From NCBI GenBank assembly GCA_964621645.1, contig CAZUMH010000120.1, forward strand, positions 1-8,378: DNA of 8,378 bases, in the 5' to 3' direction. Each line of letters starts with the position of its first letter. The first letter of the stretch is position 1. The position numbers were made by a program, and so were the translations under genes. This document shows, one piece after another, positions 6,068-8,378 of the stretch. This stretch comes from CAZUMH01 sp964621645 (GTDB lineage Bacteria > Zhuqueibacterota > QNDG01 > JAGLOF01). Under the pieces are notes generated by a model. The model did no database searches. It saw only the letters and a list, made by a program, of their open reading frames with translations, and was not told the DNA's origin.

Positions 6068-6832
6068 TCAAGAGCTATTTTTTCTAATAGTCAGCAGAGA
6101 CATCATCCTGCCGGTAACTCCTTTGTCACGGCGGTGAGAGAAAAAAAGGTCCCGTTTGCATGATGTGCAAAGATCCATATTGTGGATATTATCATTATTA
6201 AGACCATGCTTGGTAAGTTCTCCGATGACAAAAGCCGACAGGTACAGATGATTTTTTATGATGACAGTACGCGGGAAAAGCCTCACTACCTCTGGACCGA
6301 CAGCATAGCAGCAGGGCCCGATACAAGGGCCCACCACAGCCTGTATTTTTACGGGATCTGCATTACACCGGATACGCATGAGATCAAGTGACCGATCAAT
6401 AATACCCGCCTGGGCGCCGCGCCAGCCGACGTGAATGAGCCCTGCTGACGGGCTCGCCGTATCTAGTAAAAACAGCGGTATGCAATCAGCGGTCTGAACG
6501 GAGAGTATCACTCCGGGGCGATCCGTGATCAGTCCGTCCGTTTCCGGGAAGAATCCCCCGCCATACACCTGACGGACGAAAGTGGAGTGCACTTGACCCG
6601 GCCGGGCTATATCTTTTTCAGTGATTTCAAGAGCGCTGAGGAAACGCCGCCTGTTCTCCTCTACTGAATCAGGATCATCTTGTGTATTGGCACCCAGATT
6701 CAGACTGTCATACGGTGACGTGCTCACGCCTCCTGTCCTGGTGCTCACAATCGCGACACCCATATATTTCCCCATAGGAAAACGCATTTCTCCCAGGAGA
6801 AGTCCGTCGTGATTTTCAAATACCAGGCTCAA
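6068..6832 (-). CDS. pgeF: Peptidoglycan editing factor / purine nucleoside phosphorylase (YfiH/LACC1 family)
   Basis: The 254-residue protein is a full-length member of the multicopper polyphenol oxidase-like (Cu-oxidase_4) family. The signature STRTGGVS (30-37) is followed by YDSLNLG (41-47) and the conserved EENRRRF. The catalytic zinc ligands His82 (in GQVHS), Cys117 (in QTADC) and His134 (in HVGWRG) are all present. So are the GPCIGPCCYAVGPEV loop (168-182) and the C-terminal CTSC plus FFSHRRDKGVTGRM. E. coli PgeF prevents L-Ser misincorporation in peptidoglycan; family members also cleave purine nucleosides. The start is TTG, because the frame is closed upstream by TAA. That TTG overlaps the TGA of the preceding gene (TTGA), which implies coupled translation. 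No Shine-Dalgarno precedes it, and ATG at codon 16 is an alternative. Its upstream partner is a PBP-activator-like protein, fitting a cell-wall theme. Confidence 0.95.
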   Translation of the reverse strand: MSLVFENHDGLLLGEMRFPMGKYMGVAIVSTRTGGVSTSPYDSLNLGANTQDDPDSVEENRRRFLSALEITEKDIARPGQVHSTFVRQVYGGGFFPETDGLITDRPGVILSVQTADCIPLFLLDTASPSAGLIHVGWRGAQAGIIDRSLDLMRIRCNADPVKIQAVVGPCIGPCCYAVGPEVVRLFPRTVIIKNHLYLSAFVIGELTKHGLNNDNIHNMDLCTSCKRDLFFSHRRDKGVTGRMMSLLTIRKNSS

Positions 6833-8378
6833 TTTACTTTAAGGAGGCTGCCATTCCGATATCGAAGAATATGGAGAGCCTCATTGTAGCCCTCCGCATC
6901 GATTTTATAGAATCCGTGCAACACCTGCAGCGAAGGGGTATTCCTGAGGGCCGCTGCTATTTCGGTACGGGAAATATTTTTATCAGCCAGAACACGGAGG
7001 AGAAGCTTGATGGTGTCATATCCGTATATTTCCAACTGTCCCGGTGTTCGCTTCATCTTCAGACGGAACGCGTTGCTGAAAGCATAGAACGCGTAGTCAG
7101 ATGGATCCACAAAATAATCACTGGGGAAAAGGATGCCGTCGGTGTACTGGCTGTTCTCTTGCAGCGTCTCCAAATCATACCATTGCGAGCTGCCGATAAT
7201 CTGAGCCCTGAAATGACCGGTCGCCAGCTGGGGTATAATGACCGGCAGCTCCTCGGTCTCGGAGGGAACGAAGATGCAGTCAATGGAAGTCACTGCCAGA
7301 TCCGTGGAATCCACCAAATCATCCAGCGTCTGGGTGGGGCCGATAACTCCCTCCATCTTCCGCAGATCAGAGAGATCGTCCGTCAATTCATCAGGGGGCA
7401 GCCTCACCAGCAGGGAATCCTCCAGCATGCGCGCCAATCCTTCTTTCCGGATAGCCTTTACCTGCTCGCCAATATAGTTGCCCCAGTTTTCCCCGCTTTT
7501 GAAATAATATTTTTCGCTGATTATTTCTCCGCCCAGGGAGTTCACTGTCTCGACGAAAGCATCCCGCATGCTTTTGCCGTAGACCGTAGCAGGATAGAGA
7601 ATGGCAAAATGACGCAGGTTTTGATCCTTTACGGCAAAGCTGGCCAGTTGCTGTGCCTGTATCCGCACACTGCTGTTCAGCTGAAAGATACAATCCCCCA
7701 GCTGGGCGATACCATCCAGACTGGCCGTAGGGGCCAGCAGTGGCACTCCGTTCTCCTGGGCAACGCCGGCTATCGCCGCTGTTTTATCCGATTCCAGCTC
7801 CCCGATGATCGCCAGAATTTCTCCGTTGGCACAGAGTTCCTGGGCAGCCTTAACGGCCGTGATGATATTGTCCTGGGAATCCCTCACCACCAGTCTGATA
7901 CTGGCCTCAGACTGTTCGTTGTATTGGTCAACGGCGAATTGGATCCCGCTGAGAAGCTGTTTCCCCAATTCTCCTGTGGTGCCGCTGAGCGGCAGGATGA
8001 CCCCTATACTGAAAGAATTTCGGCTCTGCTCTTCCGCCTGTGCCATCAGATTACGCAGGGTATCACCATATTCACTTTTCGGGAATAGATCCAGGAACCG
8101 TTTCAGATAATTCTTGGCCGTGAGGAAATTATCGGCCCGCATTGCCCTCTGAGCCAGTTTTATGGTTACGGCCGCCTTTCCTTTTTCTGTAAGCAGCTCA
8201 TCAAAGAGGACCTGGAGATCCGCATTGCTGATCACATTAAGCATTATATCAGCTGAAAGTTTTGCCGCCTTCTTCTGCAGACGCAGATCATTACTCTCTT
8301 CCACGACAGAAAGCAGGTGGCGCACCGCCTCCTTATACTGACCCACACGATAATATACTTCTCCCAAACCATAGTCAG
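6829..8378 (-). CDS. TPR plus type I periplasmic-binding-fold protein, PBP-activator (LpoA)-like (partial, N-terminus outside window)
   Basis: The frame is open to the right edge: codons for Asp-Tyr-Gly precede the TTG at 8367, and that TTG is an internal Leu rather than a real start. Numbering from it, the first 115 or so residues are helical repeats of TPR character (G-E-V-Y-Y-x-x-G-Q-Y-x-x-A at 2-14; N-F-x-x-A-K-x-Y-L at 80-88, then F-P). A type I periplasmic binding domain follows from 118 to the end: IGVILPLSGTTGELGKQLLSGI (121-142), VVRDSQDN (160-167), AIIGE (186-190) and VPLLAPTAS (208-216), with the second lobe starting at FAILYP (254-259). This matches branched-chain amino-acid binding proteins (LivJ, Peripla_BP_6) fused to TPRs, as in LpoA-type penicillin-binding protein activators. 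A role in cell-wall synthesis is inferred from layout and the overlapping pgeF; an amino-acid or peptide-binding role is the alternative. Confidence 0.85.
   Translation of the reverse strand, partial: DYGLGEVYYRVGQYKEAVRHLLSVVEESNDLRLQKKAAKLSADIMLNVISNADLQVLFDELLTEKGKAAVTIKLAQRAMRADNFLTAKNYLKRFLDLFPKSEYGDTLRNLMAQAEEQSRNSFSIGVILPLSGTTGELGKQLLSGIQFAVDQYNEQSEASIRLVVRDSQDNIITAVKAAQELCANGEILAIIGELESDKTAAIAGVAQENGVPLLAPTASLDGIAQLGDCIFQLNSSVRIQAQQLASFAVKDQNLRHFAILYPATVYGKSMRDAFVETVNSLGGEIISEKYYFKSGENWGNYIGEQVKAIRKEGLARMLEDSLLVRLPPDELTDDLSDLRKMEGVIGPTQTLDDLVDSTDLAVTSIDCIFVPSETEELPVIIPQLATGHFRAQIIGSSQWYDLETLQENSQYTDGILFPSDYFVDPSDYAFYAFSNAFRLKMKRTPGQLEIYGYDTIKLLLRVLADKNISRTEIAAALRNTPSLQVLHGFYKIDAEGYNEALHILRYRNGSLLKVN

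Noticed and set aside
6871..8088. 405-codon open frame on the plus strand opposite the TPR/binding-protein gene
   Set aside because: The minus-strand protein has clear family motifs along its length. The plus-strand translation has no recognisable domain, is rich in Arg/Gln/His as mirror frames often are, and has no ribosome binding site or neighbours in that direction.

Overview
All nine genes lie on the minus strand, so transcription runs from the right edge to the left edge. Six encode exported, membrane or secreted proteins, and most can be tied to envelope biology. Small Sec-exported beta-barrel proteins imply an outer membrane, so the host is a Gram-negative bacterium. A TPR-plus-periplasmic-binding-protein fusion next to pgeF, and a uppP-holA-ECF sigma operon, would fit a little-studied phylum of the FCB type (for example Marinimicrobia or Calditrichota). 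That taxonomic guess is weak. I see no phage, insertion sequence, CRISPR, tRNA or rRNA signal, so this looks like chromosomal backbone.

Right block (about 6068 to the right edge): a gene truncated at its N-terminus encodes TPR-like helices followed by a type I (LivJ-like) periplasmic binding fold, resembling penicillin-binding-protein activators. It overlaps by four bases (TTGA) with pgeF, which encodes the YfiH/LACC1-type peptidoglycan editing factor.

Middle block (4652 to about 5970): two small signal-peptide beta-barrel genes, 18 bases apart, each with a good ribosome binding site. They are closed by a perfect 11-bp intrinsic terminator.

Left-centre block (502 to about 4650): a promoter directly behind that terminator appears to drive a five-gene operon: uppP (lipid-carrier recycling), holA (DNA polymerase III delta), an ECF sigma factor, its zinc-finger membrane anti-sigma factor, and an HtrA/DegS-like trypsin-PDZ protein. 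The last three are tightly coupled (ATGA overlap, then TGA-G-ATG). The HtrA-like protein has lost all three catalytic-triad residues (His to Lys, Asp to Gly, Ser to Cys). It is therefore probably a pseudoprotease or regulatory protein, in the position where DegS/MucD/HtrA-type proteins are found in sigma-E systems. This is the most interesting feature of the window.

Left edge (1-394): a sigma70-like promoter and a GTG-start gene, cut by the window, encode a two-helix membrane protein of unknown function.

Working together (inference): the cell-wall genes (PBP activator-like, PgeF, UppP), the outer-membrane barrels and the sigma/anti-sigma/pseudo-HtrA cassette suggest a locus for envelope maintenance and stress sensing, with holA as a housekeeping passenger. 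No intergenic gap exceeds 170 bases.
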